Shown one piece after another: positions 19,796 to 28,594 of a stretch of DNA of 64,000 nucleotides. Source of the stretch: Streptococcus thoraltensis DSM 12221 (GTDB lineage: Bacteria > Bacillota > Bacilli > Lactobacillales > Streptococcaceae); the NCBI RefSeq assembly GCF_000380145.1, contig NZ_KB904598.1, forward strand, positions 67,035 to 131,034, read 5' to 3'. The notes beneath the pieces are model-generated. The model made no database searches and had not been told where the DNA came from. It saw only the letters and a program-made list of their open reading frames with translations. The position numbers were made by a program, and so were the translations under genes. Position 1 is the stretch's first letter, and every line of letters starts with the position of its first letter.

Positions 19796-20497
19796 CTAGT
19801 ATTCCAAGGTCGCAATGTCTTGCGGATTTTCGTTGATGTCAACGCTTGTCACGCTGGCATCATGCATGCGAATGACCTTATCAGCGATTGGTGCTAGAGC
19901 TGCATTGTGGGTGACGATAACCACTGTCGCTCCTTTTTCGCGCGACATGTTTTGAAGGATTTTTAAAACCTGTTTTCCTGTATTATAATCCAGAGCCCCT
20001 GTTGGCTCATCGCAGAGTAGGAGTTTGGGATTTTTTGCAAGAGCACGCGCAATAGACACGCGCTGCTGCTCACCGCCAGACAGCTGGGCTGGGAAATTAT
20101 CCATACGATTAGAAAGCCCTACATCAGCCAAAGTCTTTTCAACATCCAGAGCATCCGGCACAATCTCAGAAGCCAGTTCTACATTTTCTTTGGCAGTTAA
20201 GTTGGGAACCAAATTATAAAACTGAAAAACAAAGCCAACGTCATTGCGGCGATAAGCGGTCAACTCCTTGTCAGAATAACCAGAAATATCCTTACCATCA
20301 ATCAGCACATGACCCTCATCATTGGTATCCATGCCACCTAGGATATTTAAAACAGTTGATTTTCCAGCACCAGATGCTCCAAGGATAATGACTAACTCTC
20401 CTTTGTCAATATCAAAGCTCACATCGCGATTGGCAACAATTTCGGTACTCCCTGTTTGATAACGTTTATAGGAGTTTTTCATTTGAATATAAGACAT
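19796..20497 (-). CDS. ABC transporter ATP-binding protein (LolD/MacB type)
   Basis: 233 residues. Walker A GASGAGKS is at 40-47, Q-loop [18 protein letters not shown] near 91-108, signature LSGGEQQR near 138-145, Walker [13 protein letters not shown], and H-loop VIVTHN. The pattern YNLxPNLTAxENV and PTGALD is typical of ATPases working with FtsX-like permeases. It is co-transcribed with the 907-residue permease gene downstream and divergent from a TetR regulator gene. Confidence 0.93.
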   Translation of the reverse strand: MSYIQMKNSYKRYQTGSTEIVANRDVSFDIDKGELVIILGASGAGKSTVLNILGGMDTNDEGHVLIDGKDISGYSDKELTAYRRNDVGFVFQFYNLVPNLTAKENVELASEIVPDALDVEKTLADVGLSNRMDNFPAQLSGGEQQRVSIARALAKNPKLLLCDEPTGALDYNTGKQVLKILQNMSREKGATVVIVTHNAALAPIADKVIRMHDASVTSVDINENPQDIATLEY

Positions 20498-20522
20498 GTT
20501 AACCTCCCAATCTTTTTCTCTT

Positions 20523-20611
20523 AAATCATCAACGTGTTGATTTAAACTTGCTGATATTATATAATGTCAGCAAGAAATCTTCAAGAACAAAAATCAACAA
20601 AGTGTTGATTT
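20523..20611. promoter_or_regulatory. Divergent control region with three palindromes (TetR operators and promoter)
   Basis: Two near-identical palindromes read AAATCATCAACGTGTTGATT (20523-20542) and AAATCAACAAAGTGTTGATT (20591-20610), 68 bases apart. Between them a 28-base palindrome (20547-20574, arms CTTGCTGA / TCAGCAAG) encloses ATTATATAAT, a usable -10 in either direction. The layout suggests that the TetR protein encoded next door binds both outer boxes and shuts off both promoters. Confidence 0.65.
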
Positions 20612-20628
20612 AAGAAAAAGGATAGACT

Positions 20629-21195
20629 ATGCAAAAACGTCAGACAGAAACTAAAGGCTACATCAAAACAGCTCTAATCATCTTGCTTAAAGAAAAGCGC
20701 TTTGAGGATATTAGCATTTCAGACATCACACGAAGAGCAGGAATCAATCGTGGCACCTTCTACCTCCATTATAAAGACAAGTATGACATGATGAGCCAAT
20801 TTAAAGAAGAAATGCTGGCTGACCTCTATACCATCTTAAACAAGGGAAATATTGAGACTGACATCAATACTATTTTGATTAATACCTTTTCTTATGTGAA
20901 AGATAATTTTGAGTACATAGAAGCCATCTCAACCATCTCTTTTATCAACTTCTCCAAAACCATCAAGAACTTTGTGCTTGATTTTCTATTAGAATTTCCC
21001 AAAGCCAAAACAACCGTTGCCAATCATTACGGTGTTCCTTATGAATACGCCATTCAGGTCTATTTAGCCAGTATTGAAAGCCTTATTTCCTATTGGGTTG
21101 CAACAGGCGGCAAGGAAAGCCCAGCTGAGATGGCTGACATCATCTCCAAAGTCTTAAAAATTGACGAAAGCATCAGCCAAAACTCAAAAGAATGA
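20629..21195 (+). CDS. TetR/AcrR family transcriptional regulator
   Basis: 188 residues. The N-terminal helix-turn-helix (TKGYIKTALIILLKEKRFEDISISDITRRAGINRGTFYLHYKDKYDM, residues 8-53, described rather than listed) matches the TetR pattern I-x-I-x-D-I-x-x-x-A-G-I-x-R-G-T-F-Y-x-H-Y. The C-terminal ligand domain resembles the TetR_C_7 group (YAIQVYLASIESLISYWV). It is transcribed divergently from the ABC exporter genes with operator-like palindromes in between, so it is probably the local repressor of that exporter and of itself. AAAAAGGATAGACT precedes the ATG. Confidence 0.9.
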   Translation: MQKRQTETKGYIKTALIILLKEKRFEDISISDITRRAGINRGTFYLHYKDKYDMMSQFKEEMLADLYTILNKGNIETDINTILINTFSYVKDNFEYIEAISTISFINFSKTIKNFVLDFLLEFPKAKTTVANHYGVPYEYAIQVYLASIESLISYWVATGGKESPAEMADIISKVLKIDESISQNSKE

Positions 21196-21222
21196 ACCGC
21201 CACACGGCAGTTCATTCTTTTT
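21187..21222 (+). terminator. Terminator after the TetR gene
   Basis: AAAGAATGAACCGCC / GGCAGTTCATTCTTT hairpin with loop ACAC and a T tail. It overlaps the end of the TetR gene. A close relative with TGAACCG arms sits after oadA (26519-26552). Confidence 0.8.
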
Positions 21223-21223
21223 G

Positions 21224-21329
21224 TATAGTCTTTTGAATTAAGGTTGAGACACCGTCACTTTCGACTTGCCCTACTCAAGTGCTGCCCGCGTCTCAGTTCT
21301 TTGTCTCAAAGTTAATTCATTTGACTATA
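21224..21329. repeat. Uninterrupted second-family repeat (~106 bp)
   Basis: It begins TATAGTCTTTTGAATTAA and ends TTAATTCATTTGACTATA, with an internal segment CGACTTGCCCTACTCAAG. The ends are inverted copies of one another. This is one of the few copies without a nested BOX-like element and is a reference for the empty site. Confidence 0.85.
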
Positions 21330-21353
21330 TTTCCTCACTTTTATACAAATGAA

Positions 21354-22517
21354 TTAATCTTTTACAGCATCTCTAACACTTTGTGCCACAACCTTTGCGA
21401 CCCCTTCTTGGAAGGCATCTGGAATGATATTGGTTGGACTTAATTCACTGTCAGGAATTAGAGCGGCGATACCTTTAGCAGCTGCTACCTGCATCTCTAC
21501 GGTAATGGTCTTAGCGCGCGCATCCAATGCACCTCTGAAAATACCCGGAAAGGCTAAAACATTATTAATTTGATTTGGAAAATCACTACGTCCGGTACCA
21601 ACAATGTAAGCACCTGCTTCTAAGGCTTCATCAGGATAGATTTCTGGTGTCGGATTAGCCATGGCAAAAATAACCGGTTTTTCAGCCATCTTGGAAATCC
21701 ATTCTGCATGTAGGGCACCCGGTGCTGATACCCCTACAAAAATATCCGCACCTTCAAGGGCATCTTCAAGACTTCCTGATTTGAACTCTCGGTTGGTCAC
21801 TTTGGCAATATCTAGATGATGTGGTTCCAATTTTTCAGCATCTTTTTCATTAATAATACCAAATTTATCAACAACTGTGACATCAGTAGCACCAGCTGCC
21901 AACAGTTTTCTTGTGATGGATAGACCGGCAGAACCACCACCGTTGACAACCACCTTGACATCTGCTAAAGCCTTACCAATCAATTTTAAACTGTTAAAGA
22001 TGGCTGCTAGAACAACAATGGCTGTTCCGTGTTGATCGTCATGAAAGACTGGAATATCACACTCTTTGATTAGACGTTGTTCAATTTCAAAGCATCGTGG
22101 TGCTGATATATCTTCAAGGTTAACACCACCAAAGGTTGGCGAGATGGCTTTCACAATGTTTATGATTTCTTCTGTATCATTAGTATTTAAAACAATTGGT
22201 ACGGCATCAACGTCTGCAAATCGTTTGAACAGGGCTGCCTTTCCTTCCATGACAGGCATGGCTGCTTCTGCACCAATATTCCCCAATCCTAGTACCGCAG
22301 AGCCGTCACTAACTACTGCTACTGTATTTTTCTTAGTTGTTAACTCATAAGCCAAGCTCACATCCTCAGCAACCGCTGACGATACTGAGGCAACTCCTGG
22401 TGTATAGGCGATGCTTAAATCTTTACGATTATTAACATCAACTTTTGAGATTACCTCAAGTTTACCACCGTTTTTACGAGCTTGTTCAATAGCTAATTGC
22501 CCTACATTTTCTGACAT
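21354..22517 (-). CDS. maeE: NAD-dependent malic enzyme (malate to pyruvate)
   Basis: 387 residues, oxidative decarboxylation of L-malate to pyruvate plus CO2 and NADH. Malic-enzyme N domain features are AYTPGVASVSSAVAED and VSDGSAVLGLGNIGAEAAMPVMEGKA; metal-site residues lie in DISAPRCFEIE and VFHDDQHGTAIV. The NAD-binding domain has VVNGGGSAGLSI and IFAMANPTPEIYPDEA. It is co-transcribed after maeP (30-base gap), and the sensor/regulator pair is divergent. This is the streptococcal MAE locus for malate use. The length is typical of the short bacterial form. Confidence 0.95.
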   Translation of the reverse strand: MSENVGQLAIEQARKNGGKLEVISKVDVNNRKDLSIAYTPGVASVSSAVAEDVSLAYELTTKKNTVAVVSDGSAVLGLGNIGAEAAMPVMEGKAALFKRFADVDAVPIVLNTNDTEEIINIVKAISPTFGGVNLEDISAPRCFEIEQRLIKECDIPVFHDDQHGTAIVVLAAIFNSLKLIGKALADVKVVVNGGGSAGLSITRKLLAAGATDVTVVDKFGIINEKDAEKLEPHHLDIAKVTNREFKSGSLEDALEGADIFVGVSAPGALHAEWISKMAEKPVIFAMANPTPEIYPDEALEAGAYIVGTGRSDFPNQINNVLAFPGIFRGALDARAKTITVEMQVAAAKGIAALIPDSELSPTNIIPDAFQEGVAKVVAQSVRDAVKD

Positions 22518-22546
22518 AATATCGTCTCCTTCTTGTTTTTTTTAGT

Positions 22547-23884
22547 TTAAAAAATCATTCGTAAAATAGCTGTCATCGTAATTACTGTAATAGCACCACC
22601 CAAACGTGTTGCAACTTGTGCAAAGGGCATGAGATTCATGCGATCAGCTGTACTTAGAATAGCCACATCACCTGTACCCCCCATACCGCTCTGACAAGAT
22701 GAAATAATCGCTGCTTCAACAGGATGCATATTTAAGAAACGAGCAACAAAGAACCCTACCGATACAACGGTGAAAACCACGCTGATAACAATAATGAAGT
22801 ATTGAATGCTCAAGGTAGCAACCACATCCTTCAAAGGAATGTAAAGTAGTCCTAAACCTGCCATCAAAGGGAAAGTGAAGTTCCCTGAAATAAATTTATA
22901 CAGTTGTTTGGAGCCATTTTGTGTTTCTTGTGGAATAACATTGATATATTTCAAAGCTGCTGCTAAGAGAATCATTAACACTGGTCCTGGGAATCCAGTC
23001 AACTTTTGTAATAGGCCACCAGTGATAAAGAGAGTACATGCTGTTAAAACACCAGCTCCCATTTTTTTCACATCTAAAGGTCCTGACTTGTCCTCTAAAA
23101 TATCGGACAGATCATCACCCTTATTGATTTTAACCAATTGCCCTTGACCAGACAATTCCGGACGTTTCTCACCAAGACGGCTCAGTAAGGCTGTACATAA
23201 AATGGCAAAGAAGTTTCCAATGATTGTTGCCGGAATAAGCTGCGCCACCAACTGCTCACTTGATATACCCGTAATAGCACTGTAACCGATAGACAATGGT
23301 AAAATACCTTCACCGATTCCTCCTGCAAGGACAGGGGTTACAATAAAGAACAAGGTTTCTTTCCAATCACGTCCTAGTAACACGCCTACTAAAGTACCAA
23401 CTGCCATAGCACAAACCATTCCTAATATCATGGGAATAATCATTCTAAAAAGTCCTTGAATAAGCATCTTTCTATTCATCCCTAGAATACTACCTGCAAC
23501 CAAACAAGCAATATAAAAATATAAGAAATTAGCTTGCTTCATCAGAATATCCGCAGACTCTAGAACATTTTCATTAACCAGATTGAAAAACACCAAAACA
23601 GACGGTACTAGTAATGACAAAATGGCAGGTCCCCCAAAGTTTTTTAAGCCAGGAATACTACCTCCAATTGTTCCCAGTAACCACCCGAGTGTCAAAATGA
23701 CGGCGAAACCACCTAGCATGTTAACGGGTAACTGTTGCCAATAAGCAGCAGCCATAACAACAAGTGATAAACTGATATAAACGGGCAAAGGAACCGAACC
23801 CACTTGAAATTCTTTCCAAGACACCCTGTTTGGTTGATCTTTATTTTCAGCTTTTGACTGACTTGTGACTTTCATTTCTGCCAT
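22547..23884 (-). CDS. maeP: Malate transporter MaeP (2-hydroxycarboxylate transporter family)
   Basis: 445 residues, about 11 membrane helices. Both re-entrant loop signatures of the 2HCT/CitS family are seen: GGIGEG in the first half (about 187-192) and GMGGTGDVAIL near 397-407. PVEAAIISSCQSGMGG and MNLMPFAQVATRLGGAI are family-typical ends. In streptococci this protein imports malate with a proton or sodium. AAAGGAGGCACTTTTC precedes the ATG. It is first in maeP-maeE and has a CcpA-type site upstream. Citrate or other 2-hydroxycarboxylates are possible alternative substrates, but the malic enzyme partner favours malate. Confidence 0.92.
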   Translation of the reverse strand: MAEMKVTSQSKAENKDQPNRVSWKEFQVGSVPLPVYISLSLVVMAAAYWQQLPVNMLGGFAVILTLGWLLGTIGGSIPGLKNFGGPAILSLLVPSVLVFFNLVNENVLESADILMKQANFLYFYIACLVAGSILGMNRKMLIQGLFRMIIPMILGMVCAMAVGTLVGVLLGRDWKETLFFIVTPVLAGGIGEGILPLSIGYSAITGISSEQLVAQLIPATIIGNFFAILCTALLSRLGEKRPELSGQGQLVKINKGDDLSDILEDKSGPLDVKKMGAGVLTACTLFITGGLLQKLTGFPGPVLMILLAAALKYINVIPQETQNGSKQLYKFISGNFTFPLMAGLGLLYIPLKDVVATLSIQYFIIVISVVFTVVSVGFFVARFLNMHPVEAAIISSCQSGMGGTGDVAILSTADRMNLMPFAQVATRLGGAITVITMTAILRMIF

Positions 23885-23922
23885 GAAAAGTGCCTCCTTT
23901 TGCTTTGTTGACTCTAGTTTAA

Positions 23923-23936
23923 AGTAAACGCTTTCT
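23923..23936. promoter_or_regulatory. CcpA-type cre site in the maeP/maeK intergenic region
   Basis: AGTAAACGCTTTCT agrees with the cre consensus TGNAANCGNWNNCA around the CG core. Next to it, AT-rich repeats (TAAAGTAA, ACTTTAAGT, TTAAGTAATTAA, 23938-23982) could be MaeR boxes. The site predicts glucose repression of malate genes, as is known for this locus in related bacteria. Confidence 0.55.
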
Positions 23937-24048
23937 AAAGTAACTATTTTTAAATTACTTTAAGTTCTTTAAGTAATTAATTTTTTTAACTAATTTAAAC
24001 TAGCCTTCGATTTTCAAGATATGTTATACTCAAAGAGGAGGCGTTTGC

Positions 24049-25560
24049 ATGAAAAAGTCACTTTCTCTTTGGGCTCTACTGACCCTCGTTCTCATTATTA
24101 CTTCAAGTATCGCTATTTCTTTTTTCTATATGAGTAGCCTCAATCAATCCTACCAGTCCATTCAAGAACATGAAAAGACATTGTTGAAATCTACCGCTCA
24201 ATTTTTAAGAGACGAACCCCAAATTAACGATGCACTCAGAGCCAAAAAAAGCAATCCGCAACTGCAAACCTTTGTTCAAAGAATGACCAGACAGTTCCAT
24301 CTCGACTATGTTGTTTTGATGGATATGAATGGTATTCGCCTGACACATCCCAATCCTTCAAAAATTGGAAAACATTTTAAAGGTGGCGATGAAAACCAAG
24401 TCTTTCACGGTAAGGAATCCTTTTCTACTGCCAGAGGAACACTTGGACAGTCGTTGCGCTATTTTGCACCTGTCTTTGACGATAAAGAGCAACAGATTGG
24501 TGCCATAGCTGTTGGAATTAAATTAACAACACTTGAAGAATTATCAAAAAAACAAGCAAATACCTACGGAAAAGTGCTTATCATTAATATCGCTACCAGT
24601 TTAGCAATAACAGCTATACTGGCATTACTGTTGAAAAAAGAGCTTCACGATTTAGAACCTAGGGAGATTTTTCAACTGTTAGAAGAACGAAATGCCATGT
24701 TAGATAATACGCAGGCTGCCGTACTTGTTCTTAATAATCAACATGAGATAAAACACTTTAATTATGCAGCAGCATCCCTTTTTGAAGCTCTAAAACAGCC
24801 TTCAACAGATGCCAAAAAAATCATTGACCTACTCCCTTATCTGGAAAATAAACAGTTTGAAACCTCAGACGAACAACTTCTGCGTTTTCAGGGAAAGGAT
24901 TACCTGCTTACCATTTCACCAATCATTGTTAAAAACCACCAGAGAGGACATATTGTTTTTCTGAAAGATGCTAGTAAGACACTGTTTACTCAAAATCAAT
25001 TAGAGACAACCACAGCCTATGCTAAAGCGTTACAAGCACAAAATCATCATTTCATGAATCAATTGCACGTTATCTATGGTTTACTTGATACCCAGTATTA
25101 TGACGAACTAAAATTTTATCTCTATCAACTGCTAGAACCCGGGCAAGATACCTTGAGTCAGCTTTCGCTTTTAATCAAGGACCCACTTTTAGCCAGCTTT
25201 TTTGTAGGAGAAAAGGAAAAGTTCTCTGAAGAACAGATTGTTTTAAATATCACAATACTAGATGACATTGAAGCCTTTTCAAATGAAACCTATCTGAATA
25301 ATTTCATGATGATTCAGCATTACATCCATAACCGTCTCATCTCTCACTACGGTTCAGAATACTTGAATTTAGAAGTTCTCATAGAAGGGGATAAGATTAT
25401 CTCAGAATTAACCCTCCCTATAAGAACAGGCACACACGTTGATTTAGAAACGATTTTCAACACACCCTACTTCCATCAACTCATTCAAGATTCCAAAGCA
25501 ACGTTTCAGATTAATCATGACAAAGATAAATCACAACTTATTTTTATCAGCCCTTATTAG
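24049..25560 (+). CDS. maeK: Sensor kinase MaeK, CitA/DcuS type, with atypical ATPase domain
   Basis: 503 residues. TM1 is at about 8-28; a periplasmic-type CACHE/PAS sensor follows (VVLMDMNGIRLTHPN, GKHFKGGDE, GAIAVGIKL), then TM2 at about 177-197, a cytoplasmic PAS (NTQAAVLVLNNQHEIKHFN), and a phosphoacceptor region with NHHFMNQLHVIYGLL (His near 338). Position and order fit the malate sensor of the MAE locus. Unusually, the last ~130 residues show no recognisable N box (NLxxNA), G1 (DxGxG) or G2 motif, so ATP binding in this domain is in doubt. The gene is followed after 12 bases by maeR. Assignment as MaeK is firm by context; activity is uncertain. Confidence 0.88.
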   Translation: MKKSLSLWALLTLVLIITSSIAISFFYMSSLNQSYQSIQEHEKTLLKSTAQFLRDEPQINDALRAKKSNPQLQTFVQRMTRQFHLDYVVLMDMNGIRLTHPNPSKIGKHFKGGDENQVFHGKESFSTARGTLGQSLRYFAPVFDDKEQQIGAIAVGIKLTTLEELSKKQANTYGKVLIINIATSLAITAILALLLKKELHDLEPREIFQLLEERNAMLDNTQAAVLVLNNQHEIKHFNYAAASLFEALKQPSTDAKKIIDLLPYLENKQFETSDEQLLRFQGKDYLLTISPIIVKNHQRGHIVFLKDASKTLFTQNQLETTTAYAKALQAQNHHFMNQLHVIYGLLDTQYYDELKFYLYQLLEPGQDTLSQLSLLIKDPLLASFFVGEKEKFSEEQIVLNITILDDIEAFSNETYLNNFMMIQHYIHNRLISHYGSEYLNLEVLIEGDKIISELTLPIRTGTHVDLETIFNTPYFHQLIQDSKATFQINHDKDKSQLIFISPY

Positions 25561-25572
25561 AGAGGATTTTCC

Positions 25573-26259
25573 ATGAATGTCTTAATAATTGAAGATGACC
25601 CCATGGTCGAGTTTATTCACAGGCATTATCTTGAACAAACGACCTATTTTGAAACGATTTTCTCTGCCAATACTGTTGAGGAAGGCTCCCTTATATTAAA
25701 TGAAAATTCTATCGACTTAATACTGCTTGATATTCATTTAAAGACTGGCAATGGCTTAACCTTTTTAAAGGAAGTTCGAACCAATTCTCTTGAGTCTGAA
25801 GTCATTATCATTTCAGCAGCAAAGGAGGCTCGATCCGTCAAAGAAGGTTTTCACTTGGGGATACTCGACTATCTCATAAAACCCTTTAGCTATGAGAGAT
25901 TTGAAGAAAGTATTCAACGTTTTCTAGAACGCAAGAACATTTTTAATAACAGTGAATTCCAGCAAACAACTATTGACCATCTTAACCAAGCCACCATCTC
26001 CCAACCAAATACCTCCAAAACAGTCACCCTAGATGAAAAAGGCTTATCCCAAGCAACTTATCAGCATGTCTTAGATACCATTACCACCTTTAATCGGGCA
26101 TTTACCATTCAAGAATTAACTGATAAAAGTAACCTATCCCATGTCTCTATCCGTAAATACATCAACTTTATGGAAGAAAATAACATTCTTACCAGCCAAC
26201 AGATATACACTAAGATTGGAAGACCTTATAAAAAATACCTCCTTAATACAGTCAAATGA
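25573..26259 (+). CDS. maeR: Response regulator MaeR (CitB family)
   Basis: 228 residues. Receiver domain: acidic pair EDD (7-9), phosphoacceptor D in LILLDIHLKTGNG (about 53), switch Ser in IIISAAKEAR, and Lys in YLIKPF. The C-terminal half is the CitB/DcuR-type helix-turn-helix (FTIQELTDKSNLSHVSIRKYI and KIGRPYKKYLL). With MaeK it should activate maePE in response to malate. The last codons (ACA GTC AAA TGA) lie inside the left arm of a composite repeat, so the repeat supplies the C-terminal residues and stop. Confidence 0.93.
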   Translation: MNVLIIEDDPMVEFIHRHYLEQTTYFETIFSANTVEEGSLILNENSIDLILLDIHLKTGNGLTFLKEVRTNSLESEVIIISAAKEARSVKEGFHLGILDYLIKPFSYERFEESIQRFLERKNIFNNSEFQQTTIDHLNQATISQPNTSKTVTLDEKGLSQATYQHVLDTITTFNRAFTIQELTDKSNLSHVSIRKYINFMEENNILTSQQIYTKIGRPYKKYLLNTVK

Positions 26260-26457
26260 AGTAACTTTCAGATAAGAACTAAGATGCGGACAGTATTTGA
26301 CACTCTTCCAAAATCAAAAGCAGGCCTTGTTGACTTGATTTGAGGAACACCAGTTCTATCTGCTATCTGTGTCGCTTAGTCTACTTTTGATGTTCATTGC
26401 GTATGAGTAGGGCAAGTCGAAAATGATGATGTAGCAAAGATAATTCAAAAAACTATA
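26247..26457. repeat. Composite repeat overlapping the maeR 3' end
   Basis: The outer repeat runs TACAGTCAAATGAAGTAACTT to AATTCAAAAAACTATA. The BOX-like element at 26301-26404 is in reverse orientation (CACTCTTCC to GTTCATTGCGTAT) and is flanked by GA (26299-26300) and GA (26405-26406). The outer left arm contains the maeR stop codon. Confidence 0.8.
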
Positions 26458-26461
26458 AAAC

Positions 26462-26519
26462 TAAAAAACCTCTATAATCTCCACAGTGGCATTACCCACT
26501 ACAGAAATTATAGAGCCTA
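26462..26519. repeat. Hairpin repeat (reverse copy of the TCTATAATTTCTGTAGTGGGT family)
   Basis: Long imperfect palindrome AACCTCTATAATCTCC...ATTACCCACTACAGAAATTATAGAG-CC (described in two parts). Read on the minus strand it matches the copy at 4252-4318 and ends in T residues, so it could act as an accessory terminator downstream of oadA. Confidence 0.6.
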
Positions 26520-26552
26520 AAAAATGAACCGCTGCACGACGGTTCATTTTTT
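26519..26552. terminator. Terminator at the end of the citrate operon
   Basis: AAAAAATGAACCG / CGGTTCATTTTTT perfect stem around CTGCACGA, 25 bases past the oadA stop, with T runs on both strands. Confidence 0.85.
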
Positions 26553-26576
26553 GATAGACAGTTTTTTATGATATGT

Positions 26577-27965
26577 TTAAATGTCAATGCTAACATTAAC
26601 GGTTTGCACCGGCACGTCATAGAAGGGATCCTCGCGGCGTCCAAGGAAATCACGTGCTTGTTGAGGGAAGGAAGCATAGCTAAGCACATCTTCTTCACTC
26701 TTAGCGTATTCAGCAATCTCCTCGCGAAGAGCTGGCAATTGTGGCTCAAGAAGATCGGCTGGACGAATCGTTATCACTTCTTCATCGCCAATAATTAGCT
26801 CTTTAATCCCATCAGCTAAAGGAGCTGGTGACTGTCCATAAAGCCCACGCACATAGTCCTTGATTTCATTTGGAATGACCTTGTAACGCTCGCCTGAGAT
26901 GACATTCATGAGGGATTGCGTACCAACCATTTGTGACAATGGCGTAACCAAAGGAGGATAACCAAGATCTGCCCGCACACGGGGAACTTCCGCTAGAACT
27001 TCCTCATACTTATCTTCTAAACCTTGATCTTTCAATTGGCTAAGGAGGTTGGAGAGCATTCCTCCAGGCACTTGATAAATCAAAGTTTTAGGCTCAACAT
27101 CCTTAACCTTAGGATTGAGGATACCTTCTAAACGGTAGTGATCACGCACCTTGTTAAAATGCTCTGCCACTTCTTCCACTTTCTTAAGGTCAATACCCGT
27201 GTCAAATCCTAGCTCTTCAAGAGCCACAACCATTGATTCGGTTGCAGGTTGACTCGTTCCACCTGCAAAGGATGAAACTGCCGTATCAATAATATCAGCA
27301 CCCGCTTCAGCTACCTTAAGATAGGTCATTTCAGAAATTCCGCTGGTCGCATGAGTGTGCACTTCTAAAGGCAAATCAACAGCTTCTTTGATGCGTTTCA
27401 CCAAGTCATAACCGGTTTGAGGAGTTAAAACACCCGCCATATCCTTGATACAAATGGAATCCGCACCAATCTCAGCATAACGTTTGGTCAAATCCACAAA
27501 GTAATCCACTGTGTGAACAGGACTGGTGGTATATGAAATAGCAACTTGTGCGTGTCCACCAGCTTCTTTAGTGGCACGAACTGCCGTTAGGAGGTTACGA
27601 GGGTCATTCAAGGCATCAAAGATGCGGACAATATCAATTCCGTTTTCCACAGATTTTTGAATGAAACTAATGACCACGTCATCGGCATAGTTACGATAAC
27701 CCAGCAAGTTTTGCCCACGAAGGAGCATTTGTAATTTTGTATTTTTTACAGCTTTACGAATGGTACGTAGTCTTTCCCAAGGGTCTTCGTTAAGGTAGCG
27801 CAAACACGAATCAAAGGTTGCCCCTCCCCACATCTCAAGAGCATGGTAACCAGCTTGATCTAATTGTTCAAGTACTGGTAACATCTCTTCAGTGGTCATT
27901 CGTGTTGCGATTTGACTTTGCTGACCATCTCGTAAAACCGTTTCGGTAATACGAATTTTTGTCAT
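26577..27965 (-). CDS. oadA: Oxaloacetate decarboxylase alpha subunit (carboxyltransferase only)
   Basis: About 462 residues. Transfers the carboxyl of oxaloacetate to biotin, releasing pyruvate. Carboxyltransferase TIM-barrel motifs are present: ITETVLRDGQQSQ near the start, MWGGATFDSCLRYL, ICIKDMAGVLTP (carbamylated Lys) and LEVHTHATSG (metal His). The enterobacterial protein carries a C-terminal biotinyl domain; this one stops before it, and the biotin carrier is the separate OadD. The frame opens 4 codons earlier, but ATGGAGAATAAG gives an SD for the second Met and the family begins MxKIRITET. It is the last gene of the leftward citrate operon. Confidence 0.94.
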   Translation of the reverse strand: MTKIRITETVLRDGQQSQIATRMTTEEMLPVLEQLDQAGYHALEMWGGATFDSCLRYLNEDPWERLRTIRKAVKNTKLQMLLRGQNLLGYRNYADDVVISFIQKSVENGIDIVRIFDALNDPRNLLTAVRATKEAGGHAQVAISYTTSPVHTVDYFVDLTKRYAEIGADSICIKDMAGVLTPQTGYDLVKRIKEAVDLPLEVHTHATSGISEMTYLKVAEAGADIIDTAVSSFAGGTSQPATESMVVALEELGFDTGIDLKKVEEVAEHFNKVRDHYRLEGILNPKVKDVEPKTLIYQVPGGMLSNLLSQLKDQGLEDKYEEVLAEVPRVRADLGYPPLVTPLSQMVGTQSLMNVISGERYKVIPNEIKDYVRGLYGQSPAPLADGIKELIIGDEEVITIRPADLLEPQLPALREEIAEYAKSEEDVLSYASFPQQARDFLGRREDPFYDVPVQTVNVSIDI

Positions 27966-28042
27966 CTTATTCTCCATTATTTCCTAAATCGTGACTAGTT
28001 TAACTAGTTGATTAGCTTGATTTGTCTCTTAAGTTTTAAGGT

Positions 28043-28594
28043 CTAGTGACTTTTGACACATGCCTTATCAATCATTTTACTAATGACTGCTTGCATTTGC
28101 TCAATACTGTGTTTTCGAGAACGCCCACATTCTTTGGCGATTTCAGAGCAAATAAAACACTTACGAGGGGCTTTGTTTAATTCCGTTCGGCTGATAGGAC
28201 TTAAGAGCCCAGTTTCAACTTTCCGTAAAACGTCCAGATCCATTAGGCGCCCCAAATCACTAGCTTCCTCAATAGTAATCAACGCTTTTTTGAGTTCAAG
28301 AGCCGGCAAGCTCGACATCATGTAATATTCCCAGCCTGTTTTTGGGGTTATCTTTTTATCAAAGATAATCTCGTCAGATAATTTCTCTTTGATCAGGTCG
28401 ATGATACTATCAAAGGCTTGACCTAGTTTTTCTGACGTCTTTACAGGGCCTGGGATATTCATGGTTGCACAGAGTAGACTAGCTTGTGGACATTTTTCCA
28501 TGAGCGCTTGTTGTCTAAAACTGCGTGCTTCCCTAGCTTCTAGCATGTCATCTAGGCTAACTGACGGTCCTTGAAATACAGATTCTTTAGACAT
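28043..28594 (-). CDS. citX: Holo-citrate lyase synthase (apo-ACP phosphoribosyl-dephospho-CoA transferase)
   Basis: About 183 residues. Attaches the 2'-(5''-triphosphoribosyl)-3'-dephospho-CoA group made by CitG to the citrate lyase acyl carrier CitD. The CitX signature GPSVSLDDMLEAREARSFRQ is at the N-terminus, and PGPVKTSEKLGQAFD follows. The frame extends to a TTG five codons upstream, but MSKESVFQG is the likely start; it overlaps the citF stop region. A Cys-rich C-terminal tail (KCFICSEIAKECGRSRKHS) is seen in Gram-positive CitX. It lies between citF and oadA. Confidence 0.9.
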   Translation of the reverse strand: MSKESVFQGPSVSLDDMLEAREARSFRQQALMEKCPQASLLCATMNIPGPVKTSEKLGQAFDSIIDLIKEKLSDEIIFDKKITPKTGWEYYMMSSLPALELKKALITIEEASDLGRLMDLDVLRKVETGLLSPISRTELNKAPRKCFICSEIAKECGRSRKHSIEQMQAVISKMIDKACVKSH

